Shown: in pieces, positions 5,550 through 12,653 of the stretch
Layout: the number at the start of each line of letters is the position of its first letter
Numbering within the stretch: position 1 is the first letter of the stretch
Assembly (NCBI GenBank): GCA_026398675.1
Contig: JAPLSK010000344.1
Location: 1-18,356, forward strand
Length of the DNA: 18,356 nucleotides
Direction: 5' to 3'
Origin: a bacterium
GTDB taxonomy: Bacteria; RBG-13-66-14
Notes under the pieces: generated by a model
Database searches by the model: none
What the model saw: the letters and a program-made list of their open reading frames with translations, nothing else
Told to the model about the DNA's origin: nothing
Position numbers and translations under genes: made by a program

Positions 5550-6641
5550 ATGAAAACCCTGGTATTTTTCACCGTCCTGGCCGCCGCGGTGTGCCTGGCC
5601 GGTAACGCCGTTTCCGTTAGCCCAGAGCCGCCGTCGGAGTACAACGCCCACTGGCGGTTAATCTCGGACGGCCTCGTCGGCTGCGTCAGGGACGGCACGA
5701 ACGTCTACGGCTCCAACGACAACGCGTATCTATCCTTCAGCGGGTTCACGGACAATCCCATCAGCATCTATGGCTACGACGGCGTTCTGATGAGGATAAA
5801 TTACTCACAGGAGTCCGCCGACGATGGCGACTACTGTACGGTCTACGTATACGACAGCGATTTCGAATGCTGCCTGGCCCACGAATTCGAGGACACGGAT
5901 GGCACGCGCACCGCACAGCTCATGCTCGACGGCCTGTACGGGACCCGGGACCTGCGGATTGATTTCAAGTGGGTCTCCGACTCTACCGGCGTGGACGAGG
6001 GCTTCCGTATGCACGACATCGAAATTTCCGGCTGCGTGTGGGGCGAGGGCGAGTACACCAACATCTTCACCTGGGGCGAATCTAACGACGTGACGGACCA
6101 CCAGAACCTCGACGTGACCGACATGAGGTACGGCAACATGAGCTGCCTGGCCTTCGAGTACTCCACGGACCTGGACACTCAAGGCTGGTGGGCGGTGGAC
6201 AACGTGGACCTCACGGCCGACGGGGAGAGCATCCTGCCCCTGCAGGCGGGAGGTTACGGCGTCGAGGACTTCGAGAACGGCGGCTGGCATCAGGACCAAC
6301 ACGGCCTCTCCGGTGAGTGGGAAACGGACACCGACCACGCCGCGGGGGATATGTCCGGTGCGAACTGGCAGTGCGACTCCGCCGCCAATCCCGGCAGCCT
6401 GTACGAGGCCGAAACGTTCACGCCCTGGGTCGCGGGGGGCGGCACGGGAACGTTCACCCTCGACTTCGACACCTGGTTTCACCCGCTGGGAACCGGCGAA
6501 TCCGCCTCACTAGGCTTTTATGAAGCCGATGTGGATACCGTGTACCATGAGGTGTTCCACGACCTCGACGACTGGATCACGGACGATTATGGCTCGAACG
6601 TGGTTGATACCTCCTGGGGCGCCATCAAGGCGAGCTTCTAA
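5550..6641 (+). CDS. Secreted beta-rich protein with choice-of-anchor-J-like domain
   Basis: A 363-residue protein with a Sec signal peptide (MKTLVFFTVLAAAVCLAGNA, cleavage near residue 20) and a good ribosome binding site (AAGGAGG, 5536-5542). The mature part is Asp/Gly/Tyr/Trp-rich and looks all-beta. Residues about 30-160 and 160-225 appear to be jelly-roll or lectin-like regions (WWAVDNVDLTADG resembles the end of a MAM-like domain). Residues about 235-350, starting VEDFENGGWHQDQHGLSGEW, resemble the choice-of-anchor J / cleaved-adhesin type. It ends TSWGAIKASF, close to the end of the secreted protein at 12654-13295. No transmembrane C-terminus or LPxTG motif is present. It probably acts outside the cell or on its surface; ligand and role are unknown. 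An intrinsic terminator follows. Confidence 0.82.
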   Translation: MKTLVFFTVLAAAVCLAGNAVSVSPEPPSEYNAHWRLISDGLVGCVRDGTNVYGSNDNAYLSFSGFTDNPISIYGYDGVLMRINYSQESADDGDYCTVYVYDSDFECCLAHEFEDTDGTRTAQLMLDGLYGTRDLRIDFKWVSDSTGVDEGFRMHDIEISGCVWGEGEYTNIFTWGESNDVTDHQNLDVTDMRYGNMSCLAFEYSTDLDTQGWWAVDNVDLTADGESILPLQAGGYGVEDFENGGWHQDQHGLSGEWETDTDHAAGDMSGANWQCDSAANPGSLYEAETFTPWVAGGGTGTFTLDFDTWFHPLGTGESASLGFYEADVDTVYHEVFHDLDDWITDDYGSNVVDTSWGAIKASF

Positions 6642-6656
6642 CCGAAGTTTCGCGTC

Positions 6657-6689
6657 GTAGGGCGGGGATTATATTCCCCGCCTTTTTTC
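6657..6689 (+). terminator. Intrinsic terminator (GTAGGGCGGGG-type palindrome)
   Basis: GGCGGGGA (6661-6668) pairs with TCCCCGCC (6675-6682) around a 6-base loop and is followed by TTTTTT, a classic Rho-independent terminator 19 bases past the stop of the secreted-protein gene. It belongs to the same sequence family as 4937-4970 and 13432-13465. Confidence 0.85.
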
Positions 6690-6754
6690 AAATCTCCGCC
6701 CGCTCGCCAACGGGACCCCCCGTATCATAGAATCCCCCTTGTTCAACTCCTTCC

Positions 6755-7729
6755 GTGGGACGGCCCTTGACCGACGCCGAACAATCGCTGTGGCGGGACG
6801 ACCCCCGCGCCGGCTTCTGGTGGTCCCTGGCCGGCGTGGCGGTGCCCGCCGCCGTGTACCTCATGATCCCCACCTTGACCGCCGAGCTCGGGGTGCTGGG
6901 GATGGGCGCCCTCTGGATGGCCGCGGCGGTGGGCTTCTACGTCATCCTGGTCCTCGTCCTCGGCCGGTTGAAAAAGCTCGCCATCCCACGGGGCTCGCGG
7001 ATGCAGGTGGTCATTCTGGCCCTGGTTCAGGCCGTCGGAACCGGGCTCTTCTTCACCGCCCTCTCCCTGGCCGATCCCAACCTGGTCGCCTTCGCGGGCA
7101 ACGCCACCCCGCTTTTCACCGTCATCGGCAGCCGGCTCATCTTCCGGGAGCGCTTCACGGCCGGGCAGTTTCTGGGCGGCGCCCTCGTCGTCGCCGGGGC
7201 CCTGGTCATCACCTACACCGACGAGAGCGGCTCGGTGGCCGGCGTACTGGTGATGGTCGCGGCGTCGCTCCTCTACGCCGTGCACACCCTCCTGGGGCGG
7301 CACCTGACCCGACGGGTGGACCCGCTGGCGCTGGGCTTTTGGCGGACGGTTCTCATGGCGGCGGGCTTCGTCGTCGTCGCCCTGGTCACGGGAAACTTCC
7401 GCCTGCCCTCATCGGGCGGGGACTGGCTGATGCTCCTCGCCGGCGGCCTGATCGGTCCCGTGGTGAGCATCGTCACCTACTACCTGGCGCTCGCCTGCTG
7501 GGACGCGGGGAAGGTGGACCTGGTCCGTTCCAGTACGTCGCTCTGGGTGCTGGTCTGGATCGTGTCCTTCACCGGCCGTCTGCCCGGGTGGGTCCAGCTC
7601 GCGGGTGGGGCGTTGACCATCGTGGGGGTGGTGCTGCTGCTCGCCCGCCGGGAGGCGGTGAAGGGCGGCGGGTCCGCCGGGGATTTGCCGCTCCCGCGGT
7701 TGAGTCACCGAAAGCCGGATGGGTATTAA
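6755..7729 (+). CDS. EamA/DMT-family transporter
   Basis: A 324-residue inner-membrane protein with about ten hydrophobic helices arranged as two EamA repeats (about residues 20-155 and 165-300). Features typical of the drug/metabolite transporter superfamily are the Pro-containing helix ends ADPNLVAFAGNATPLFTVIGSRLIFRE at the end of the first repeat and STSLWVLVWIVSFTG in the second. Such proteins export or import small metabolites; the substrate cannot be inferred. The GTG at 6755 is taken as the start, but no good Shine-Dalgarno sequence precedes it; TTG at 6767, with GGGA upstream, is an alternative. The C-terminal ~25 residues are a charged cytoplasmic tail. The gene stands alone between two terminators. 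Confidence 0.88.
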   Translation: MGRPLTDAEQSLWRDDPRAGFWWSLAGVAVPAAVYLMIPTLTAELGVLGMGALWMAAAVGFYVILVLVLGRLKKLAIPRGSRMQVVILALVQAVGTGLFFTALSLADPNLVAFAGNATPLFTVIGSRLIFRERFTAGQFLGGALVVAGALVITYTDESGSVAGVLVMVAASLLYAVHTLLGRHLTRRVDPLALGFWRTVLMAAGFVVVALVTGNFRLPSSGGDWLMLLAGGLIGPVVSIVTYYLALACWDAGKVDLVRSSTSLWVLVWIVSFTGRLPGWVQLAGGALTIVGVVLLLARREAVKGGGSAGDLPLPRLSHRKPDGY

Positions 7730-7757
7730 ATGGAAGCACACTCGGCGCGTTTTCGTG

Positions 7758-7785
7758 GAGCCCTGATTTCGAGGGGGCTTTTTTT
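7758..7785 (+). terminator. Intrinsic terminator after EamA gene
   Basis: AGCCC (7759-7763) can pair with GGGCT (7775-7779), followed by a run of T through 7785. The stem is short but the T tract is strong and the position, 30 bases past the stop, fits. Confidence 0.6.
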
Positions 7786-7886
7786 CGTCGCCGACGGCGG
7801 ACCGGGAACCTGGAACATCCGGCCTCCGTAACGTTCCGGGCGGCTTGGTTGATGAAGACTAAAGTAGCCAATCTTGCCGATTAGGA

Positions 7887-7915
7887 TTGACGTTATCTGG
7901 CGAGTTTGGTACTAT
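7887..7915 (+). promoter_or_regulatory. Candidate promoter for DUF2769-like gene
   Basis: TTGACG (7887-7892), 17-base spacer, TACTAT (7910-7915) with a TG one base upstream (extended -10). About 50 bases separate it from the ATG at 7966. The rest of the 236-base gap between the EamA gene and this gene shows only the EamA terminator. Confidence 0.6.
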
Positions 7916-7965
7916 AAAGCCGTATTAATTTCATCGGAATATTAAGCGGACCCAGAGGTGAAAGA

Positions 7966-8211
7966 ATGGTTCCGGAAAAAGAGGGGCAGGATCAGCGGAT
8001 CGTCCTCACCCTCTGCATCTGCAGCTCGTGTCCGAGTTGGGTAGAGTGCGGCGAGCGGGGCGGCTACTGCTCTTCGAACATCGGCCGGAGCCGGAAGATA
8101 AAAAAGGAGCTGGGCTGCATCTGCGGCGGGTGCCCCATTATCGAGAAGCTGGGGCTCGTGCGGGATTACTTCTGCACCCGCGGCTCGGAGAAGAAGCAAC
8201 TGGGCCGGTAG
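7966..8211 (+). CDS. DUF2769-like cysteine-rich protein
   Basis: An 81-residue protein with nine cysteines arranged as two similar halves: C17-x-C19-x2-C22-P ... C35 and C51-x-C53-x2-C56-P ... C70. The first half reads CICSSCPSW and the second CICGGCPIIEKLGLVRDYFC. This repeated C-x-C-x2-C-P pattern, with a final Y-F-C-x-R-G, matches my memory of DUF2769, a small family of unknown function in archaea and bacteria; the cysteines could hold iron-sulfur clusters or zinc. Basic residues (RSRKIKKEL) link the halves. No signal peptide, so probably cytoplasmic. GAGGTGA upstream supports the ATG at 7966. It has its own promoter and a likely terminator, so it is monocistronic. Confidence 0.82.
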   Translation: MVPEKEGQDQRIVLTLCICSSCPSWVECGERGGYCSSNIGRSRKIKKELGCICGGCPIIEKLGLVRDYFCTRGSEKKQLGR

Positions 8212-8230
8212 GGTGGGGAGAGTGCGGGAT

Positions 8231-8268
8231 GGACCGACACACGAATGGGTTCGGCGGGTCTTTTTTTT
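8231..8268 (+). terminator. Possible terminator after DUF2769-like gene
   Basis: GACC (8232-8235) can pair with GGTC (8257-8260), with further imperfect pairing inside, and eight T residues follow (8261-8268). The stem is imperfect, so the call rests mainly on the T tract and position. Confidence 0.4.
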
Positions 8269-8309
8269 CGCCTTCCCCCGCCGGTTTTCGCGGGAAATTC
8301 CGTTTCGGA

Positions 8310-8339
8310 TTGACACATAACGGCTTGCGGGAGTAGAAT
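8310..8339 (+). promoter_or_regulatory. Candidate promoter for aldolase-restriction unit
   Basis: TTGACA (8310-8315), 18-base spacer, TAGAAT (8334-8339). The expected transcription start is near 8346, upstream of the aldolase gene and, by continuity, its restriction-enzyme neighbour. Confidence 0.6.
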
Positions 8340-8394
8340 CCCATGCCACTCGTCGGTTCCGCCTTGGACTAGGGAATTGAACCCAGGAGCGCAG

Positions 8395-8970
8395 TTGCCC
8401 GAGCTTTACCGAGTCAAGCGGGCAATCATCGAGATTGGGCGGCGCATGTACGCCCGGGGGATGGTGGCCGCCAACGACGGCAACATCTCCGTGCGGCTCG
8501 GCGGGGGGCTCTTCGCCGTCACCGCCGCCGGGGTGAGCAAGGGTTTCCTCACGCCCGACGACGTCGTCGTCATTGACGAGTCCGGCCGTAAAATCGAAGG
8601 TGGCGGGAGGCCCACCAGCGAGGCCAAGCTGCACCTCTTCGCATATTCCAGGCGTCCCGACGTGGGCGCGGTCTGCCACGCCCATCCCCCCTTCGCCACC
8701 GAGGAGCTGGCCCACTCCATCGAGGAGCACCTCGGCGGGGCCGACGCCTTCCTCCTGGCCAACCACGGCGTGCTGACCTTGGGCGCGGACCTCACCCAGG
8801 CCTACCACCGCCTCGAGACGGTGGAGCACTACGCGAAGATAGCGTGGCTGGCGTTGTCGTTGGGCGGGGCGACGCCGTTGCCGGAGGGGGAGCTGGACCG
8901 GCTGTGGTGCATCTCGAAGGGCCTGTCACCCGACTGCCGCAAGCCGGGCTGGGAATCTTCCAAGGAGTAG
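8395..8970 (+). CDS. Class II aldolase/adducin family protein, internally shortened
   Basis: A member of the zinc-dependent aldolase/epimerase family (L-fuculose-phosphate aldolase, AraD, adducin heads). Visible motifs: NDGNISVRL (27-35), the substrate and catalytic region RPTSEAKLH with Glu76, zinc ligands His95 and His97 in CHAHPP, and ANHGVLTLG (122-130). The position of the third zinc His (H155 in E. coli FucA) appears to hold Glu141, as in some relatives. Oddly, CHAHPPFAT is followed directly by EELAHSIEEHL; family members normally have about 35 more residues between these points. The protein has 191 residues, against roughly 215-230 usual. The start is TTG at 8395 because AGGAG (8385-8389) lies five bases before it; TTG at 8377 is an alternative. 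The next gene begins 2 bases after the stop. Confidence 0.82.
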   Translation: MPELYRVKRAIIEIGRRMYARGMVAANDGNISVRLGGGLFAVTAAGVSKGFLTPDDVVVIDESGRKIEGGGRPTSEAKLHLFAYSRRPDVGAVCHAHPPFATEELAHSIEEHLGGADAFLLANHGVLTLGADLTQAYHRLETVEHYAKIAWLALSLGGATPLPEGELDRLWCISKGLSPDCRKPGWESSKE

Positions 8971-8972
8971 CC

Positions 8973-9974
8973 ATGCCGAGCCTGTATTGTATCCGAGCTG
9001 AGGGCGGCGAATTCACCGAGGCATTCGTTCAGGGTGGTTACGCGGCCATCGGCTTCGATTCGCCCGACCTGACACCCTACATCGAGGGGGAGGACAAGGA
9101 AGTTCTGCGACGTGACTTCGCCGCCGCCCACCCTGATAGGAGTTCTCGTCTTGTGGCGTACTGCATCTGGCAGCTTTGGCGTTTCGCTACCGAATTACAG
9201 AAGGGGGACCTGATTCTGACTCCGGAGCGGGATACCGAACGGCTCCGCGTGGGGGCTATTGCCGGTGATTATTACTACGAGCGAAAAGAAGACCCCCAGT
9301 GCAATATGCCTCATCGCCGGAATGTCAAATGGGAGGAGCGTGTACTTTTACGTTCCACCCTGTCGGTTCCCATGCAGAACACCCTCCGCGCCTCTTTGAC
9401 TCTCTACACAGTAATGGAAGAGGTTGACCCATCCGCGTTGTTTGAAGCTCTCCAAGACCCTGAAAAGGCGGCAACCCTTTTGGGGGTGGAGAAACCGAGC
9501 CATGCCCGAACACATGACGTGCTGTACGAAGCGGTACTGGACCGGATCCTGGAGCTCGACCCCGAGGAGTTCGAGGTCCTGGTCACCGAGCTTCTCTCAA
9601 CCCTGGGCTTCGAGGCCCAGCACGTGGGCCGCGCCAGGGACGGCGGGATAGACGCCGTGGGAACCTTGGATGTCTTCGGTATGGCCAGGGTTGAACTCCA
9701 AGTGCAGTGCAAGCGATACCATCGGGAAGCTCGGATCAGCGCCAAGCAGGTGCGGGATTTCCGCGGAGCCGTCCCCGAGAACTCACAGGCCTGTTTCATC
9801 ACCACCGCCGGCTACGCAAAAAATACCTGGGAGGAGGCTACCCGGGAGGGCTTCAAACGGATCGGCCTCATCAACGGCCGCCAGCTCGTGGACATCCTCA
9901 CCGAGAAGTACCACGACTTACCGACCGAGCTTAAAGACCGTCTGAACCTGCGCCTCGCCCTCTTCCCCGAATAG
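8973..9974 (+). CDS. Mrr-type restriction endonuclease with N-terminal EVE/PUA-like domain
   Basis: A 333-residue protein. The C-terminal half (about 190-310) is an Mrr_cat PD-(D/E)xK nuclease: LDPEEFEVLVTELLSTLGF, then GGID (Asp227), then QVQCKR (Gln245, Lys247), then FITTAGYAKNTWEEA. The N-terminal half (MPSLYCIRAEGGEFTEAF, GGYAAIGF, LILTPERDTERLRVGAI, DYYYE) matches the domain that precedes Mrr_cat in many restriction-system proteins; related PUA/EVE-like folds bind modified bases. The architecture suggests a type IV-like enzyme that cleaves foreign or modified DNA. No methyltransferase or specificity gene is in the window, which fits a modification-dependent enzyme. Start ATG at 8973 follows AAGGAG. 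It lies 2 bases after the aldolase gene, probably on one transcript. Confidence 0.9.
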   Translation: MPSLYCIRAEGGEFTEAFVQGGYAAIGFDSPDLTPYIEGEDKEVLRRDFAAAHPDRSSRLVAYCIWQLWRFATELQKGDLILTPERDTERLRVGAIAGDYYYERKEDPQCNMPHRRNVKWEERVLLRSTLSVPMQNTLRASLTLYTVMEEVDPSALFEALQDPEKAATLLGVEKPSHARTHDVLYEAVLDRILELDPEEFEVLVTELLSTLGFEAQHVGRARDGGIDAVGTLDVFGMARVELQVQCKRYHREARISAKQVRDFRGAVPENSQACFITTAGYAKNTWEEATREGFKRIGLINGRQLVDILTEKYHDLPTELKDRLNLRLALFPE

Positions 9975-10049
9975 GTGCGTGCAGGTTGACCGGTCCCTGG
10001 ATGAGGAATCGGGCCGCGACAGGGTGACCGTAGGATATAAGGAGTCGGG

Positions 10050-11492
10050 TTGTCGCCGAGACGCAAGTTCAAGAAGGTGCTCGTGTGCGGAGCGGGCGAG
10101 GCGGGGCGGATGATCGCCCGCGAGATCCTGCACAACGCCGCGCACAGGTACATCTGTGTTGGCTTTCTGGACGACGACGAGGAGAAGGTCGGTTGGGAGA
10201 TCGAGGGCGCGCCAATTCTCGGGACCATTGACGAGCTGCCGCGTTTCGTCGCCGAGACCGGGGCCGAGGAGGTGTTCATCACCGTACCGAGCGCCTCGGG
10301 CGCCTTGGTGCGCCGGGTCTCCAAGCTCTGCGACGAGGCCGATGTCCCCTTCCGCGTCCTGCCGAGCCTGTTCCAGGTCATCCACGGCGAAGCCGCCCTG
10401 ACCCAGGTGCGCGACGTGCGCCTGGAGGACCTCCTGCGCCGGGAGCCCATCGAGCTCGACCTGGACCTGGTGAGCCGGTTCATCTCCGGCAAGACCGTTC
10501 TCGTCACCGGGGCCGGCGGTTCCATCGGCGAGGAAATCTGCTGCCAGGTCGCCACCTTCAAACCCGCCAAGCTCATCCTCCTGGGCCACGGCGAGAACTC
10601 CATCTTCGACACCTTTCACAACCTCTACCGTTGCAGCCCCACCTGCGAGATTGTGAGCGCCATCGTGGACCTGCGGGACAAGGCGCGGCTGGCCAGGGTT
10701 CTCGAAGTGCACTCCCCGGAGATAATCTTCCACGCCGCCGCGCACAAGCACGTTCCGCTCATGGAGGAGAATCCCTGCGAGGCCTTCGCCAACAACGTGA
10801 GCTCCATGCTGGCGCTGGCCGAGTTGGCCCCGGCGCACGGCGTCGGCCAGGTCGTCCTCATCTCCACGGACAAGGCGGTGGAGCCGTGCAACGCCATGGG
10901 GGCGTCCAAGGCGGTCTGCGAGGTGGTCGCCTATCTCGCCAACCGGGACAATCCCGACACGAATTTCATCTCGGTCCGGTTCGGCAACGTGCTGGGAAGC
11001 CGGGGGAGCGTGCTGGAGCTGTTCCGGCGGCAGATCGAACGGGGCGGCCCGGTCACCGTCACCGACGAGCGGATGGAGCGGTTTTTCATGACCATCCCCG
11101 AGGCGGTGGAGCTGGTGCTGCAGGCGTCCGCCGTGGGCCGCGGCGGCGAAATATTCGTCCTCGACATGGGTCAGCCCTTGCGCATCAAGGACCTGGCGAA
11201 GATGCTCATCGAGCTCTCCGGTTACACCCTGGACGAGATTCCCATCGTTTACACGGGGTTGCGTCCCGGCGAACGGCTCACCGAACGCCTGTTCTCCGCC
11301 GCCGAGGAGCGCCTTCCCAGCCCCCACCCCCAGGTGCTACTCGCGCGCCACAACGGCATCTACCCCGAGCTGTGGGACGTCATCCGCCGTCTGCGCGAGG
11401 CCGCCGTCGAGTTGAAGACCGACGAGTTGGCGGACCTCGTGAAGCGCATCGTTCCCGATTCCACGTGGAAGCCCGCAGACACGGCCTTCTGA
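10050..11492 (+). CDS. CapD/FlaA1-family nucleotide-sugar dehydratase/epimerase (no membrane anchor)
   Basis: A 480-residue enzyme of the extended SDR family that converts UDP-GlcNAc-type sugars for surface polysaccharide or glycan synthesis. It has an N-terminal Rossmann-like CoA/nucleotide-binding domain (GAGEAG at 14-19) and a polysaccharide-biosynthesis SDR domain with TGAGGSIG (153-160), HAAAHKHVPLMEENP (228-242), STDKAV (272-277) and MGASK (283-287). MGASK stands where other SDRs have YxxxK; a Met in place of Tyr is normal in the WbpM/FlaA1 group. WbpM-type proteins usually have about four membrane helices before the first Rossmann domain, making about 600 residues; here translation begins at MSPRRKFKKVLVCGAGEAG, so this form should be soluble. 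The TTG start at 10050 is supported by AAGGAG five bases upstream. Confidence 0.9.
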   Translation: MSPRRKFKKVLVCGAGEAGRMIAREILHNAAHRYICVGFLDDDEEKVGWEIEGAPILGTIDELPRFVAETGAEEVFITVPSASGALVRRVSKLCDEADVPFRVLPSLFQVIHGEAALTQVRDVRLEDLLRREPIELDLDLVSRFISGKTVLVTGAGGSIGEEICCQVATFKPAKLILLGHGENSIFDTFHNLYRCSPTCEIVSAIVDLRDKARLARVLEVHSPEIIFHAAAHKHVPLMEENPCEAFANNVSSMLALAELAPAHGVGQVVLISTDKAVEPCNAMGASKAVCEVVAYLANRDNPDTNFISVRFGNVLGSRGSVLELFRRQIERGGPVTVTDERMERFFMTIPEAVELVLQASAVGRGGEIFVLDMGQPLRIKDLAKMLIELSGYTLDEIPIVYTGLRPGERLTERLFSAAEERLPSPHPQVLLARHNGIYPELWDVIRRLREAAVELKTDELADLVKRIVPDSTWKPADTAF

Positions 11493-11567
11493 CGCCGGTT
11501 TCCCATCCACCCCGCGGCCGAACAGACGTTCGCCCGTCAGATTGACCGTTTGATTCTCAGACTGGTG

Positions 11568-11585
11568 CTTCAATTTGAATTGAAG
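11568..11585. promoter_or_regulatory. Inverted repeat upstream of mgsA (candidate operator)
   Basis: CTTCAATT (11568-11575) and AATTGAAG (11578-11585) form a perfect 8-2-8 inverted repeat in an AT-rich patch 68 bases before mgsA. TTGACC at 11542 lies upstream, but I find no well-spaced -10 box. It could be a repressor site or part of a promoter; no regulator is visible nearby. Confidence 0.45.
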
Positions 11586-11653
11586 AAGAACTCGCCGGCG
11601 GTCGCCTTCGCCGGGGTGCGATTCCGGCCCGGAGCAGATTCGAGAGGTGACCT

Positions 11654-12106
11654 ATGTCCCAGACCGAGGTGCCCGTTCCCGAGCGCAAGCGCATCGCCCT
11701 CATCGCCCACGACAACCGCAAGACCGACCTGGTCGCCTGGGCCCGTTACAACCGGAGCGTTCTGGCCCATCACGAGCTCTACGGCACCGGGACCACGGGC
11801 CGCGTCATCTCGGAGGAGCTCGGCCTCCCGGTGTTCCGGTTCAAGAGCGGCCCCCTGGGCGGCGACCAGCAGGTCGGGGCGCTCATCGCCGAGGGCGGCC
11901 TGGACTTCGTCATCTTCTTCTGGGACCCCCTCGAACCGCACCCCCACGACGTGGACGTCAAGGCGCTCCTGCGCATAGCCGTGGTGTACAACGTGCCCAT
12001 CGCCTGCAACCGCGCCAGCGCCGACTTCATCATCTCCTCCCCGCTGATGGACCAGGAGTACCGCCGTCTGGTGATAGACTACGACGAGCGGTTGCCCGGA
12101 GCTTGA
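11654..12106 (+). CDS. mgsA: Methylglyoxal synthase
   Basis: MgsA converts dihydroxyacetone phosphate to methylglyoxal and phosphate in the cytoplasm, a bypass used when phosphorylated sugars build up. The 150-residue protein matches the E. coli enzyme along its length with the same numbering: IALIAHDNRK (His19, Asp20, Lys23), GTGTTG (44-49), the phosphate-binding SGPLGGDQQVGALI with Ser65, Gly66 and catalytic Asp71, FFWDPL (Asp91), and HPHDVDVKALLR (His98, Asp101). Length equals the family norm. The ATG at 11654 follows GAGGTGA. It stands alone, with an inverted repeat before it and an intrinsic terminator after it. No glyoxalase gene is visible nearby. Confidence 0.97.
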   Translation: MSQTEVPVPERKRIALIAHDNRKTDLVAWARYNRSVLAHHELYGTGTTGRVISEELGLPVFRFKSGPLGGDQQVGALIAEGGLDFVIFFWDPLEPHPHDVDVKALLRIAVVYNVPIACNRASADFIISSPLMDQEYRRLVIDYDERLPGA

Positions 12107-12127
12107 CGGTCAATCCCGTTCCCGCAA

Positions 12128-12149
12128 AGCCGCCCCCCGGGCGGTTTTT
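12128..12149 (+). terminator. Intrinsic terminator of mgsA
   Basis: CCGCCC (12130-12135) and GGGCGG (12139-12144) form a tight GC hairpin followed by TTTTTC, 23 bases after the mgsA stop. Confidence 0.85.
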
Positions 12150-12240
12150 CGTTTACCGACACTGGCGGGTATGGTATTTGCTCTGACATTCGATGCCGAG
12201 CTCCGAAAGAGGACGTCCCACCGTAAGAAAGGTAATCAAC

Positions 12241-12552
12241 GTGGTTTTCCTCCTGGTTCACGACGATTGGGAAGCGAGCGGTCGGATGTGGCGGACCCCG
12301 CCCTGGCCGACCTTTGCGGTGGGCGACGACGGGTTGTGGCCCGAGGAGCCGGTGTGGGTCACCGCGGACTTGACCGGTTTCCTCCGGCGCTGGCACGAGG
12401 AACGGGACCCGCGGAAGGTGGAGCTGTGGGTCAGCGGAGGCAACCCCGGCGAGGATGTTTGCTATTTCACCTCGGAGGAGCCGAAGCAGTCGCGGACCCT
12501 GACGGAGGTGGAGGAGCCCGCGCCCTGGTGTGTCATGCGGGCCGTGTGGTAG
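12241..12552 (+). CDS. Hypothetical protein
   Basis: A small cytoplasmic protein of about 103 residues from GTG at 12241, preceded by AAGAAAGG at 8 bases. An in-frame ATG at 12193 would add 16 residues but has no Shine-Dalgarno sequence. The sequence is Trp-, Glu- and Pro-rich: HDDWEASGRMWRTPPWPTF, LWPEEPVWVTADL, a helix FLRRWHEERDPRKVELWV, and a Trp-Cys near the end (APWCVMRAVW). I recognise no family, signal peptide or catalytic motif. Its codon and base composition look like those of its neighbours and the frame is open throughout. A hairpin formed by GGGACCG (12560-12566) and CGGTCCC (12582-12588) follows, without a T tract. Function unknown. Confidence 0.65.
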   Translation: MVFLLVHDDWEASGRMWRTPPWPTFAVGDDGLWPEEPVWVTADLTGFLRRWHEERDPRKVELWVSGGNPGEDVCYFTSEEPKQSRTLTEVEEPAPWCVMRAVW

Positions 12553-12653
12553 GCGCGGCGGGACCGGCCGCGAATGTCAGTCGGTCCCGGAACGGATTCG
12601 CTCCGGGCGACCGATGAAGATCAATGCCTGAGGTTTAACGGCGGAGGGATGAG

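Noticed and set aside
8844..8972. Upstream start for the restriction enzyme
   Set aside because: It would overlap the aldolase gene by 127 bases; the ATG at 8973 has a well-placed AAGGAG.
12558..12590. Terminator after the hypothetical gene
   Set aside because: GGGACCG/CGGTCCC pair well but no T tract follows and the loop is 15 bases.
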